From Apodospora peruviana (taxonomy: Eukaryota > Ascomycota > Sordariomycetes > Sordariales > Lasiosphaeriaceae): a stretch of 64,000 bases of DNA. The stretch lies in assembly GCA_033439685.1 (NCBI GenBank), contig JAUEDM010000009.1, forward strand, positions 1,240,001-1,304,000, in the 5' to 3' direction. The notes under the pieces are model-generated. The model was not told the DNA's origin and did no database searches. It worked only from the letters and a program-made list of their open reading frames with translations. Positions 9,861-20,529 of the stretch are shown piece by piece; position 1 is the first letter of the stretch; every line of letters starts with the position of its first letter. The position numbers and the translations under genes are program-made.

Positions 9861-11410
9861 ATGAAACCGAGATATTCCTCGTGGTTATGGCTGGTTTCAA
9901 GCAAATTCCTCCTCGCCGCGGCCGTAGCCTCCTTGCAATACTGTCACGATGACGACAGCGTCGAGTTCTGTGTGGCAATGACAACAGCACATAACGCAAC
10001 TACCCACGATGCCGACATCTACGTCACATTGGGGATTGAGTCCCAACCCGGCCTCGGCTGGATCGCCGTCGGAACAGGTGACTCCATGGCGGGAAGCTTG
10101 ATGTTTTTTTTCCTTTCCGACAACGAGGAGCGTGAGCTATCACCAACCTCCAAACTTGAGCCCGCCCGTCTAGCATGTGCGCAGCAGTCCTGACCATTCT
10201 TGACTTCTCTAGGATTTGCTCTCAGTGCTCGGACAACGACGTACGTACCAAAGCTCCCTGGCTTTACTTGACTGGCCAACTAACTTTGGAATAAAACCAT
10301 TCTGTCTGACACAGTGGCCATATTCCACCACATCGTATCTCCTCCGACGCGGCGGGCCCAACCACCAACCTCCTTAGTGCGAGGGTATACAACCACTCCT
10401 GGCAGGAAGTTGGGTTTGCATGTTACGGCTGCGGAAACTGGCCCACACTCGACATCACATCGTCCAACCAGCCTTGGATCTTCGCTCGGAATACCAAACA
10501 GAGGGTTACAGACGCTTTGAGTTTGGAGGTATCCATCGAGAAGCATGAAACGTACGGTGTGCTCTACGCCGACATGCAAGCCAGCCACGGGCTCGGTCAA
10601 GTCACGGCGCCACCGACGTTGGTGAGAAGTCGCGGATCTTTTGGGACATCCAGCACTCCACTCCGTTCCGCCGGAGACACGCTTCCTCAAGCTGAATCAG
10701 GGTTCTCAGTATCGGCTGGCCGCCGCGCTCACGGTCTGCTACTCGGAGCGGCGTTCATGGTCTTGTATCCACTTGGAGCACTTTTAATTTCCTTGTTTCC
10801 TGACCACTTAGGTTTTCGAATGCATTTGGCCGTTCAATTTATCGGCACGGTGTGTTGCCTCTGTGGCGTTGGATTGCAACTTTTCCAGCTGAGCCAAGCC
10901 GGAGCGCCGGTGAGTTTTCTTTTTCTTGACTTCTTTTCACCGTTGTGCTCAACTTTGTGGTCGTCTGTTTAGATCGGCCACTTATTACACCCCCATCCCC
11001 TCCTCGGCCTCCTCCTCATCATTCTTGTCACTTGGCAAATGATGCTCGGATATCGGCACCACCGACAATATATCAAGACTGGCGGCCAAAAACAGACGCT
11101 GGTGACGCAGACACACCGGTGGAATGGTCGGGCTTTGCTTATTGGGGGTGGCTTAAACACGTTACTGTAGGTGTTCTGCTCTATTATTGTGGGTTTAGCT
11201 CTTCGTCTCTCATACTGAACGCGCATCGGCAGAGGCATACTCTATGCGAAGGATTTGATATCTGCACGAGTACTTTGGGGAATCTTTGCTGCAGTAGAGG
11301 GGATTGTCTTTTTGGTCGTGGCCCCGGAACTGAGGAGAATCCGAGCTGTGGCAGGAGATACAAGGACTGGCGGATATGTCCCTGCCGGAACGGAGGAGTA
11401 TGAGGAGTAG
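9861..11410 (+). CDS. DOMON-cytochrome b561 membrane redox protein (CDH-cyt-like plus b561)
   Basis: Five exons: 9861-10131, 10213-10240, 10315-10909, 10973-11166, 11233-11410. All four introns (GTGAGC, GTACGT, GTGAGT, GTAGGT donors) keep frame, including a 28-nt exon 2. The product is 421 residues. It has a signal peptide ending near VASLQ, then a cellobiose-dehydrogenase cytochrome-type DOMON domain (DIYVTLGIESQPGLGWIAVG, GSLMF with the probable heme-ligand Met, ALSARTTTGH). Next comes a b561 core of five or so helices with candidate heme His in RRAHGLLLG, FRMHLAVQ, IGHLLHPHPLLG and THRWNGRALL. Such proteins move electrons across a membrane to an extracytoplasmic acceptor. Its place between two UstYa genes and a RiPP precursor suggests, but does not prove, a role in oxidative maturation. 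Confidence 0.85.
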
Positions 11411-11553
11411 ATGGAAATTGCAGTTTGCATATTCTAGATGTTCGGAACGCTCAAGGATTTGAATGTCTAGGTATCTAGTTAGATCACAATTTCCTCTCCA
11501 TCACAACACTCATACCCTCTGGTTCTCCCTACGCTTCTCACGCTACCCGCTCA

Positions 11554-11802
11554 TTGGTAATGACCCGCACGCTCCCAAGGCTCAGGGACGTCTATTTCCT
11601 CAAACCACTTTGCGATAGACGGGTCATGCTCGACAGGTATTGGTTCCTGATCCCAGGCTTTTTCATCTACATGATTGCTTGCTGGGTTTCTGTTGCTGAG
11701 CTAAACAAATGGTATGAGAAAATGAAGCAGAGTGGCAAGCCGGGTGGTGTCGTCTTACAGAGAGAGGGCTCTTCCCAAGAGGAGGATATGGGCTTGCCAT
11801 AA
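11554..11802 (+). CDS. Possible small single-helix membrane protein
   Basis: A short frame ending at 11802 encodes one clear hydrophobic helix (YWFLIPGFFIYMIACWVSVA) followed by a charged tail (ELNKWYEKMKQSGKPGG). The Met at residue 3 or the Met before LDRYWF could be the start. It lies 144 bp downstream of the DOMON-b561 gene on the same strand and could instead be a 3' exon of a longer transcript. The opposite strand of the same bases holds a rival signal-peptide frame, so at most one is likely real. No family recognised. Confidence 0.3.
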   Translation: MVMTRTLPRLRDVYFLKPLCDRRVMLDRYWFLIPGFFIYMIACWVSVAELNKWYEKMKQSGKPGGVVLQREGSSQEEDMGLP

Positions 11803-11851
11803 CGGCTGCCAGGAGAGAAGCTAGAGTGAGAACAATCCCAGCAGGATGCAT
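11663..11851 (-). CDS. Possible short secreted peptide (62 residues)
   Basis: Starts at the ATG at 11849-11851 and begins with a textbook signal peptide (MHPAGIVLTLASLLAAVMAS). This is followed by PYPPLGKSPLSVRR, whose RR is a possible Kex2-type site, and a His/Cys-containing tail. The size and design resemble secreted precursors or small effectors, and it lies in the RiPP neighbourhood. It overlaps the plus-strand small membrane frame. Only composition supports it. Confidence 0.28.
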   Translation of the reverse strand: MHPAGIVLTLASLLAAVMASPYPPLGKSPLSVRRHHPACHSASFSHTICLAQQQKPSKQSCR

Positions 11852-12975
11852 GATGTGTTGTTTGGTTTGCGAGGTACCGGGTGAGTTGAATGGCAAATCT
11901 CGCAGAGGGAGGTAGGTAGGTAGTTCCGGCGAGAGCTCCAGGGGATGACTGGGAAATATTGACTGTTGGGGGCGTGCACTTGTGGCATTGCTTACATGGG
12001 ATATGATAAGACTGATCACACGGTGATAATTACTCCGAGGTGAAGTGTTTATTGTCTCAAGTACAGCCCGTATAGAGACTGGCATCATATGCATGACTTA
12101 CAAATAAGCCTTGTAAGACTTACACCCGGGGCTTTAGATGATGGTGGTCGAGTTCGGCGTGACATCCGGGAATAGGAAGGATTAACAGAGGACGGGCGGA
12201 TGTGACGGTTCTAAAGTCAGGTGTGCTTGTGAGTGGAGTCGATAGGAGTGAAGAGGAACTTTAACCTAGGGTGTTTCCTGAGCACGGAACGGCGGTGTGA
12301 CTTCTCGACAACTATATGTCGTGTAATCACATCACACCAGCAACAATGGTCTTGATGATACGCGGACGCATCAACACCTGCATTCCGGGTCTTCTCCGTG
12401 AACTGTTGGTGTAGTAATAGCGGTCGCCCTGCTTAGTCCGCGGTGATCTTCTCCGGGAGGGGAGATCTCGACAGCCGACGTTGCCTGGGGGTTCGGCACT
12501 TCGGGTCAGACCGGGAGACCTGGTCATTGCTAGACATGCGTCAGCACCTTTCTCGCTGCTTGAGAAGAAAACATGTCCCAAAATTGCGGAGAAAACCCTC
12601 GATTTCGCTAATGCCGTGATAGAGACCGGGAAGCTACGGTAATGTATGTAAGCTTGTGTGAGTCTTGCCGCAGCCATAAGCAGACCATATATGGGTCCGG
12701 TACAGTCCCGGTTGGCTCGGCCAAAGCTTATGTGGACGACTTTATACTGAGGTTTCTGGCTACATCCCTGTACTAGTCTAGCTCCATAGGTACACATAGG
12801 TAGTAGTAGACAGTCCTTATCCACCGTTTTTCGAGTCCAAGCAAGAACTTATAAGTGACCGTATGTAAGCGAAAAGGTACGTGACATGGAACTCCACCAC
12901 CCATATCTGATCTCAAACCCGCCCGCTTCGGCATGCACCCCCAAGTTGCCTGTCATAGTGTTCTAAAACTAACTA
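11852..12975. other. Intergenic, no gene seen
   Basis: About 1.1 kb between the b561 region and the precursor gene's 3' end. A 165-codon minus-strand frame (12327-12824) lacks coding character. Nothing else seen. Confidence 0.45.
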
Positions 12976-13403
12976 CTAGGCAGCGGGCTCGTCCTCAACC
13001 TTGCCGGGAGGGGTGACCTTGAGCTCGTACTGGCGCTTCGCTTTCTCGGCAGCAACCTCCCCATCGGCAACCTTGCCAGGAGGAGTCACCTTCAACTCGT
13101 ACTGGCGTTTCGCTTTCTCGGCAGCAACCTCCCCATCGGCAACCTTGCCAGGAGGAGTCACCTTGAGCTCATACTGGCGCTTTGCCTTCTCAGAAGCGGG
13201 CTCCTCAGCGTCGGGAGGGGTCACCTTGAGCTCATACTGGCGGACCGCCAAGACGTTCGTGGCTATGCATGAGGCCAGAGTTAAAGCTTAGTCGTGAGAG
13301 AAGGAAGTGTCAAGGACTCATGTCACGTACCAGTTCCGCTGAGCGGGGCTGACAAGACCCCCGCAAAGAGCGAGACGGAAGCGATGATGAACGATGCCTT
13401 CAT
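12976..13403 (-). CDS. RiPP precursor: signal peptide plus four Kex2-flanked repeats
   Basis: Exon 1 (13403-13331) encodes a signal peptide (MKASFIIASVSLFAGVLSA). A 68-nt intron (13263-13330, donor GTACGT, acceptor ATAG) joins it in frame to exon 2 (13262-12976), giving 119 residues. Four copies of QYELKVTPP follow. Three are preceded by KAKR and the first by VR, so dibasic KR sites bound each unit. The units are 21, 24, 24 and ~18 residues; spacers are acidic/Ala-rich (for example GKVADGEVAAE). This is the design of dikaritin-type fungal RiPP precursors (ustiloxin, phomopsin and asperipin families), where Kex2 releases copies of a Tyr-containing core that UstYa enzymes cyclise. The core sequence is unlike the published ones I recall. 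Divergent and 606 bp away is a UstYa gene. The exact core ends are inferred. Confidence 0.85.
12979..13239 (-). repeat. In-frame tandem repeats (72/63 bp) of the precursor
   Basis: Four tandem units in the coding sequence. The two central 72-bp units differ at only a few, mostly synonymous, positions. The N-terminal-most unit is a shorter variant with a different spacer, and the last is truncated before the stop. High identity of core codons implies recent duplication or gene conversion. Confidence 0.85.
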
Positions 13404-14009
13404 CTTTGCTGAGGTGGTTGAGTGCTGGAGATAGTATGAGTGCTGAAGATATGAGTGCTGGAGATGGTGTTAGTGCGGAGAGCAGAACTGAGTGAGAAAA
13501 CTCACTCTTTTTGTACTCGTTTCAAATGTTCGTCTCCGTGGCTTGAAGTTTATTCAGCCAATTCTGTGTTAACATTAGACTACTCTGCTCATTGGAAGAA
13601 CTTCCAAGTTAGGTCTTTACACCATCTTCGGATATGAGAGGTGTTCAGCCTTCTCAACAACTCTCCGAACCGCCGGTCGGCCATTGATATTTCGATGATT
13701 AAAACCTCGTCAGCGTCATGTTTGGCATTACAAATATGCGCATCCTGTAGCAGAATCACACCTTCCTTTACCAACCCTTCAAACCGAGTATTCCCTTTTT
13801 TATTCCCTCCGTAAGATGGTCGGTCAGGCTCCCCTTGTTGATTTGTTGTGGGACATCTGTCTTCAAGGCATTTCCCTGCTATTTCCCTCCACCAGTGCTT
13901 CCATCCACTTCAGCCCTCTCTAGGGGGGTACTTGCGAACCCCCCAAAACTTACCCTGATTTTCAATTTCTCATTCTTTATGGGATTGTGCTTTTTTGAAA
14001 AACATCACA
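13404..14009. promoter_or_regulatory. Bidirectional promoter of RiPP precursor and UstYa gene
   Basis: The 606-bp gap separates the divergent starts of the precursor (minus) and the UstYa-like gene (plus). Close to the precursor start are three near-identical 13-bp direct repeats, GAGTGCTGRAGAT at 13420-13432, 13438-13450 and 13453-13465. They may be factor sites or part of the 5' leader. The UstYa side has pyrimidine-rich tracts before its ATG, common in fungal promoters. Confidence 0.5.
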
Positions 14010-14937
14010 ATGTCAGAGAAGAATCATCAAGACTACTACCCCTTGCTCGACGAAGCTAAGTCCAAGGTCGACGACCATGAAGCAGTTGATGGACGGAAAA
14101 TTAGACGCTTCTTAACCATTCCACTCCTCATTCACTCCGTGTTGATCCTCGTTTATACGTCAGTCTTCTTATCTTTGGTCTGGAACCTGTCCAGCCAGTG
14201 CAGAAGAGCGGATGGCGTCGTCTGTAAGTTCCCGAACTGAGTAACACCGCTTCCCGTCAACGTGTTGACATTGATCTGACAGCTTCGGCAAGGTCAGTCT
14301 TGGAGTACGGAACACGGCAGTTTGACGATATCGACGACCTCCATCGGTACTTTGGCAAGCCAACGCCGCAGCTTGATGCAGCATGGAACAAGTTGCTAAA
14401 GTGTACGTCTGGCCTGAAGTACTTATTCCGTTGAGCTTTGAATGTTAATAGCAAACCCTGCCAGACCAATGGCTTTCCGTCCCAGAGGCAGACATGCGCA
14501 AGCTCGGTCGTCTCGAGGAGGGGATCCAACTGCCAGACGGCGGCTACTTCGCCACGCTCGGTGTCTTTCACGACCTCCACTGCCTGCGACGCGTCCACCA
14601 CACCTTCTACCAAAGTCATTACTTTCCGGACCTGACGGAAGAGGAGAAGGTGCTCGATCGTCTTCATGCAGCGCACTGTCTCGATAGCATACGACAGAGC
14701 GTGCAATGCCAAGGCGACGTGTCTCTGCTGACCATGCGCTGGGATGCAAAGTTGCCGAAGCCGCTGGGGAACTTCAGTGCGCGCCATGAGTGTGTGAATT
14801 TTGACCGGATTCGAGACTGGGCACGGGATCACACGTACGATGTCATGGCAAAGGATGTGTTGGTCCATCCTATCTACGGGCCAGCCTATCCCGATGGGAA
14901 GGCTGCTCTTGGTGTGGTGGCGGCGCCTGTAGACTAG
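14010..14937 (+). CDS. UstYa-family (DUF3328) oxidase
   Basis: Three exons: 14010-14223, 14283-14402 and 14465-14937, with introns 14224-14282 (GTAAGT...ACAG) and 14403-14464 (GTACGT...CCAG). The second acceptor was chosen because it alone keeps frame. The product is 268 residues. It has a short cytoplasmic N-terminus, a transmembrane helix at about 37-59, then the two family motifs HDLHC (147-151) and HAAHC (179-183), at normal spacing and in a protein of normal family length. UstYa-type enzymes sit in the secretory membranes and oxidatively cyclise Kex2-released core peptides. Divergent transcription from the repeat precursor is the arrangement expected of a RiPP cluster. The enzyme looks complete. 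Confidence 0.88.
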
Positions 14938-15221
14938 ATTGCAGTTTCGAGGTAGTATATATAATTATTGCTCCCTCTGTATGCACCGGAGTATCACTGC
15001 ATACACGGAAGCACTAGACAAAATTGTACTCAAGGTAGTTAACTAAAAAGGGGACGACCGCATAATCCGTATATTCTGGTAGTGCCTCTATTCTACATGT
15101 AACTACCTATTCAGAAGGTTCGAAATGCTGTATCTCAAAAGTACCAAACAGTGCATCTCCCAAAGAGGAAACTGATTCATGCGTCTATTCAGTCGGCCCA
15201 ACTTGTCTATTACCCCCTGGT

Positions 15222-17285
15222 TCATGTCGATCTCATATATCTTGCAGCATTCTTGCGCCAGAATCTCGCGCTCTCAATACTCTCAGCACTTGGCACTGTC
15301 TCACCAAGCCGATACTGAATGGCCAGTTCATCCCTGCGGTCCACGCCCACGAACCGGCCCGTTGTTGTTGCTTTTGTTGTCAGCGCCTTTATAGTTCCGG
15401 AACCACCCGAACGAGTAGTGGCCGACAACTGGTTCGCCCCTTTTTCCTAACACTTTTTTGCTGCCGATGACCCAGGCGGCGGCGCCTGTCGGGGAGGAGA
15501 GTTTCGCATATCGGCCAGCATATTCTCGCTGTTGCAGAGATAGACAAGTTTTGAGGCGATTGTTGTTGGCTTCCGAGGCATGAAGACACGGGTTCGGCGG
15601 GAATAAAAGACACAAATAATCGCAACGGCAGCCATAAGCCCATCCACAGGAGCGGAAACCTTGAGAACGATAAACATAATGCCCCCAACTCGAGTTCCGA
15701 GTACATCACTGAGCGAAGACCTAATGAGAATGGCTATAACCTGGGGAAGTATGCCCATGGAAGGAATGACTGGGAACATGGTCGGTACGCGGTTGAGAGC
15801 GGACTGCCCCAAGAGAACCAAGGTAGTGCCAGAGGTGTATTTGGACTGGATCATGTCCGGCCGGTGGTGTTCCAATCCCCACCCCTGAAGGAGGCTGGGA
15901 CCTAGCTCCCAGAAGGGCTGGATGGTGGCCATACTGCGTTGTAGGCCCTGGGCAAAGACGGAGGAGATCGAAAACGTTGCCATTATGTACAGCCTCTGAA
16001 CTGACGTGAGCTGTTCCAGCTTGAGGTCCGGCTTCAGTGCCTGATAATAATAGACGAAGTCGAGAGCTCCCAGTGCGAGTTGGAAGAGCCAGTAGGTTCG
16101 GGCCCACAGGTTGAATGGGTGGGCTTCTCAGTGCGACTTCTGATATTCAATAGCAGCCTTGGAGGTCGCTTTTTGTGATGGTGCCGTGGCGGGATCAGGC
16201 TCAGCAACGAGCTCGGCTGAGAGCGCGCTTCCATTTGTCTGCTCCTCTCTTTGGATATAGCGAAGCCGAAACCGCATATGGGATAACGACGCTCTGATTG
16301 TTTCGGTGCGTTCGTATGAAGGAATACATCTGAGCAGCGGTAGCACAGGACTGTTGGCGATCAGGCGGGCATAGTCCCCGGTGGAGCCGATGTCGGTGAC
16401 CAGTCCGGTCCGCCGTCTCAGTCAGAGTATACAAAGACCAAGGCCCAGTGCTGACGACGCAGAATTTAGACCTTGCAGAGCTCGAACGTAAGGCACGCTG
16501 ATAGAAATTCTGAAGAACATGGTTTCGGTGTAAGAGTAGTAGTCATCACCGGGACCGGAACGGACACCCTGGAGAAGCCTTGAGAAAGACTCCATGCGAG
16601 GTCAGTTAGTGTCGGTACCACGATGGTGTTTAGGAGGTAGACGAGTGAGGAAATAAAAACTGGCCAGTGCTTGTTCCAAGCCGACCCTGAAAGGAACCCA
16701 GAAGGCCACGTCCTCGCTGTAGTCGAGGAGGAGGGAATCCGTCACTGAAGCACTCCCGGAGCGGCCCAGCTGATAAAAAGGCTCCAGACGATGGACGCTA
16801 CCGAAGAAAATTTCCCACAGCAGACCGTTGAAAAAAGCGACGATTAAGGGGAAGTGTTGCCACGCGGAAAAGATTCGATATTCGTTCGTGAAGAAAACGA
16901 AGATGCTGTCCTCGAGTTGGTTCTCGGTGTTGACGATGGCAGCTTTGTATTCTCGGACGAGTATTTCCAGAACTGCTACCGATGCCAGATGCAAGCAAAC
17001 CAGAATACCAAGAAGGATGGGGTGGTAACATCACGGCTTCCAGTTGGCTGCAGCCGAGTGATTCTCAGTTCCAGTCTCGATATCTACCCTCAGGGTGTCG
17101 GTGGGAAGCTCCTCTTGGGTCACTGATGGCGTTGTGAAAGCTGCACATATTCTGGTTCGGTGGACATGTATTGTGATCGACGTACCAAGTGGAGTTTTGG
17201 TTTCGACTATGCCACTGTTCTCCTCAAGAGATCCTGGCAGTAGCTCACTTGCGGGTGCAGCCACCTGTGTCACATCGGTATCCAT
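15222..17285 (-). pseudogene. Decayed DUF3433-family membrane protein gene
   Basis: From 17285 the frame encodes an N-terminal acidic segment ending ANWKP, then a TGA at 17031-17033. The same frame continues with family-like sequence (HPILLGILVCLHLASVAVLEIL, SVHRLEPFYQLGRSGSASVTDSLLLDYSED). DUF3433 proteins are fungal multi-helix membrane proteins with this EPFxQL/SLxLDY signature. Further frame changes occur near 16610, 16430-16130, 15490 and 15390, and matching segments continue in other frames (ALGALDFVYYYQALKPDLKLE; WVIGSKKVLGKRGEPVVGHY; FVGVDRRDELAIQYRLG). With one stop and several shifts the gene is very likely dead. Some of the frame changes could hide introns, but not all. Its former role, if any, in the neighbouring cluster is unknown. 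Confidence 0.7.
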
Positions 17286-20200
17286 CGTTTTCGTGGTCCC
17301 AATTGGTTGTGGGTGCTGTTAGTACCTATCTGTATAGTGAAAATATGCGTGTGCTCATCGGTCTTGTGATGTATGATTCCAAACATCCACGAATCTTTTG
17401 AACGAGGCACAAGTACATGTTTGACTCTGTTCTAGATTGCACACGCTCAAACCACCAAAGGTATCATCAGACCTAACTCAGGATCACCATCGCCTGCAAG
17501 CCCTGGGGCGAAAGATAACAGGAGATAAAGGGAACTCCATATCTAACTAAATCTGCCTAGGCTTTATTAAGTAAAACAACTATTGTAAAAATGAATAGCC
17601 CCCAATGTTCCCGATCTATATTATGCTTGCTATCCAGAAGACAAAAGCTCACCCACCCATACATACCTTTAACCGTGCGCAAGTCATATAACCGGCAGAT
17701 CTGTCAGGTACCAAATCACTCATTTATGGAATCTACCGACCCCAAACTAGATAAGGCTGGTTCAGTTGACAACTTCTACTTTGGAGAATATCTGCCATGG
17801 TCACTCCAGACGGCCTGTTGTTCGGTGTGAACAGCGCCGCCACAGTGTGGCAGCACCGGTATCAATGATATGGAAGTTGTTGGCTTAGCTCACGGTGGTA
17901 CTGGGCTGTGCTCATGCTGGTATGAAAGAATGGCAATGATAAGGTATCTCACCATCTGTAAGGACTTCTACGGCTTGGAGTCGAGCGGAAACCCGCCCCA
18001 TTAACTCCGGCACCGACTCACAATTCAGTCCGAAGATCCGCCATCCTCCACCTCGATACGGATTGGGTCCCGGCAAAGCTGCGGTAGGTGCATAACAGGC
18101 CCTTGATACGTAACAATCTTCAATGCGAGGCTCAGGACTGCTGGTGAAATTTCAGGCACCCTTTTCTTTTTGAGTGACTTGATGCCACGGGTTTCGGACG
18201 ATTCTTCACAGATCAGGCCGACCTTTGAGCTCCGGTTATCGGCCCTTCGCTACATTCGTCGGAATACCTGTAGACTCGTGAGTTCCATCCATGCTACGGC
18301 CCGAGGTCAGAATACACGTGGAATAGCTGCGAATTTCGTCCCGCACACGAGGTGTGCATGCCTGCAGCAGCCAAAGGCAAGCCACCCGTCTTGGCTGCAA
18401 TGGCCAGAGATTAATTGGCCCTGGGGCTGATGGTTCCAGTTTGTACAATTTTCGTGGGATCGCCTTTTTTGTCTGACAAGTTTGTTGCATCTGATGGTGA
18501 CAAGTTTGTTGCATCTGATGGTGGTGGCTGCAGGCAAACACGAGTTGAATCTGATATCTGATACCAGCCAGACCGAGTTCCTCGACAAAGGATAGCCATT
18601 GTCGACCAAATCGACGGAAAGGTGCACCAAACCGAGAATTGGGTTGCGGATGTTATAAAAGCTGTCGGTCGGTTTGATCTTCGTTGCAGTCAACCATGTG
18701 ACCTTGATAATGTCATCTGCCGTGCTGACATATTTGTATCATCGCCATGAAATGCCGTTTGGGGTTAATAAGTCGTGCACGTCTAAAAAGGTCTGTTAAC
18801 GCATCCCTTGAAGTAGTCATGCGAGCGGTGAATCCTCTGTCGGGGTTTTGTTTGCAGGCACGATATGCCGCTTTTGTTTTCGTGAGATTTGAGATAGAGG
18901 TTCCTTGCCATGGATGTTTGCTCTTGACAACATTTTCGTTTCCTTGATAGGTTGCTTTTCTTGAGTCCAGACCCTGGCAGAGTACCAATTTGTAAAAACA
19001 CATGTATGGAAAAGTTGTCGTCGGCATGCCGTGGATTGGTTGAACTGCATGCATGCAGCTTGGACTCGATAATACCGGTACCATGCCACCGTCTTCCGAC
19101 AACCCCTGTAGGAAATGATTCAAAGCAAAAAAAGTACCGAACTGATGCGCAAAACCAACATCTGATATGGAAAGGACATCCTGCTTTTGTCGGGCGAATG
19201 ACTGGGTCTATTCGGGCAGGAAAGCAAGAACCGCAGCGCGACACCGGCCTTGCGGAATCTAATGGGCTGTTAAGAGTGATCGTCGAGTGATAAATTTCGC
19301 TCATACCGAGGAATTCTGGAGATGCAAGGTTCACTAACAGCGGGTCTGTCACACGTCAAACTTGGACAAGTGCTACGGAGCACCTTCCCTTCCACTGATG
19401 GAAAGCGTCAACGACGCCTCCAGCTTCCTGTCAAGAAAGTTCCGAAGTCGAGTTCCAAGGTGAGTCCGGAACAATGGCCGCCTTCCTTCTCTGTTACTAT
19501 CTGCCCAACATCAGATGCAGCACAGTGACATGTCGGATGTCACTCTGTGGTCGCAAATCTCGAGCACGGAGCCCCAGGTTTAATTCGGCCAGTCGGATAA
19601 AACGAACTCTGCGCTGTGAGCTCGAGATGGCTTTTATTTCCCTAAAGACCGTTCTGCACGATTGCGGCGTTGTAGCAGATTTTGCGTTTGTACCACCGCA
19701 CTGGCACAGGGAATGCCTTGGGTGAAGTCTAATGTTGATGCACGGCCAGACCCGAACTGGTTGATGATTCGACTGCCGCTTCTCTGTCGCAGCCGGGTCA
19801 GGAAAGAAAACGTTGCTCTGCTCCCGTCCTGTCCCGTCTCGACGAATACTCATATCGTCGATGGTATTCTGTCATGCACTCATACAAAAATATGTTGGGG
19901 GCGAGATACACCTGCGGATGGACACGCACGCACCTCGTGGGTATTTGACAAGGCCAAGACCGTTCCCTTCCATCCTTGTTCCGCGACGTATTCCAGGTTC
20001 GAGGCTTCCCTTTGCCTACCCCGAGGTGGCTTCCGAAGAATTGGGAATCGTGCGCCGTGAGTGGCTGGAGTTGACGTGGAATGGTAAAGATTGCTTGCCA
20101 TCTTTGGCATTTCTCCATGCAGGGTGAACTGTGTTTCGATGGAGTGAAAGAAGGGGGTGAGTAAGGTAGGTATTTATTTTTACAAATAAGACAACCGCCG

Positions 20201-20529
20201 CCCCACCGTCGAATGTCTGACGATCTTTCTGGATCCCGCCTGTATGTCTCGTCGGCCACCGCTGTTGTCTATCACCCGAACTCCGAAGTTCAGTCTCAGA
20301 GCAACTGAAGTCCGTCCCCTTGAAGGGTGCACCGCTCCTGCCGTTCCCTTTCGCTGGCGACTTCTTTGCGGACAGTTGGACGAGGTAGCCACCTGCCACG
20401 CCCCACCTTCCATCGACTTATTTCCTCTTGCGCAACCGGAACTCACCTGGTAGCTAAACCTTCCAAAGTCCTTCGCTGCTCCCTTCCATCTTGACCTCGC
20501 TCTTGGTCATTCTCCTCCTGCCGATCAAC
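17286..20529. other. Intergenic, 3.2 kb without a recognised gene
   Basis: Several frames of 60-190 codons exist on both strands, but none has splice support, a domain motif or normal composition. A 24-bp direct repeat is present at 18474-18521. The last few hundred bases form the MFS gene promoter, with CT-rich stretches. Confidence 0.5.
18474..18521. repeat. 24-bp tandem duplication (two copies)
   Basis: TGACAAGTTTGTTGCATC plus TGATGG is repeated perfectly twice (18474-18497, 18498-18521). It is non-coding as far as I can tell. Confidence 0.8.

Noticed and set aside
12327..12824. 165-codon open frame on the minus strand near the RiPP precursor
   Set aside because: No domain, irregular composition, no splice or promoter support; likely chance.
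17031..17033. TGA read through as a sense codon (recoding) in the DUF3433 gene
   Set aside because: Other frameshifts in the same gene and TGA used as a normal stop elsewhere (4934, 14935-14937 region uses TAG) make decay simpler.
18783..19352. 189-codon minus-strand frame in the 17-20 kb gap
   Set aside because: Cys/Arg/His-rich random composition and overlapped by equally long frames on the other strand.
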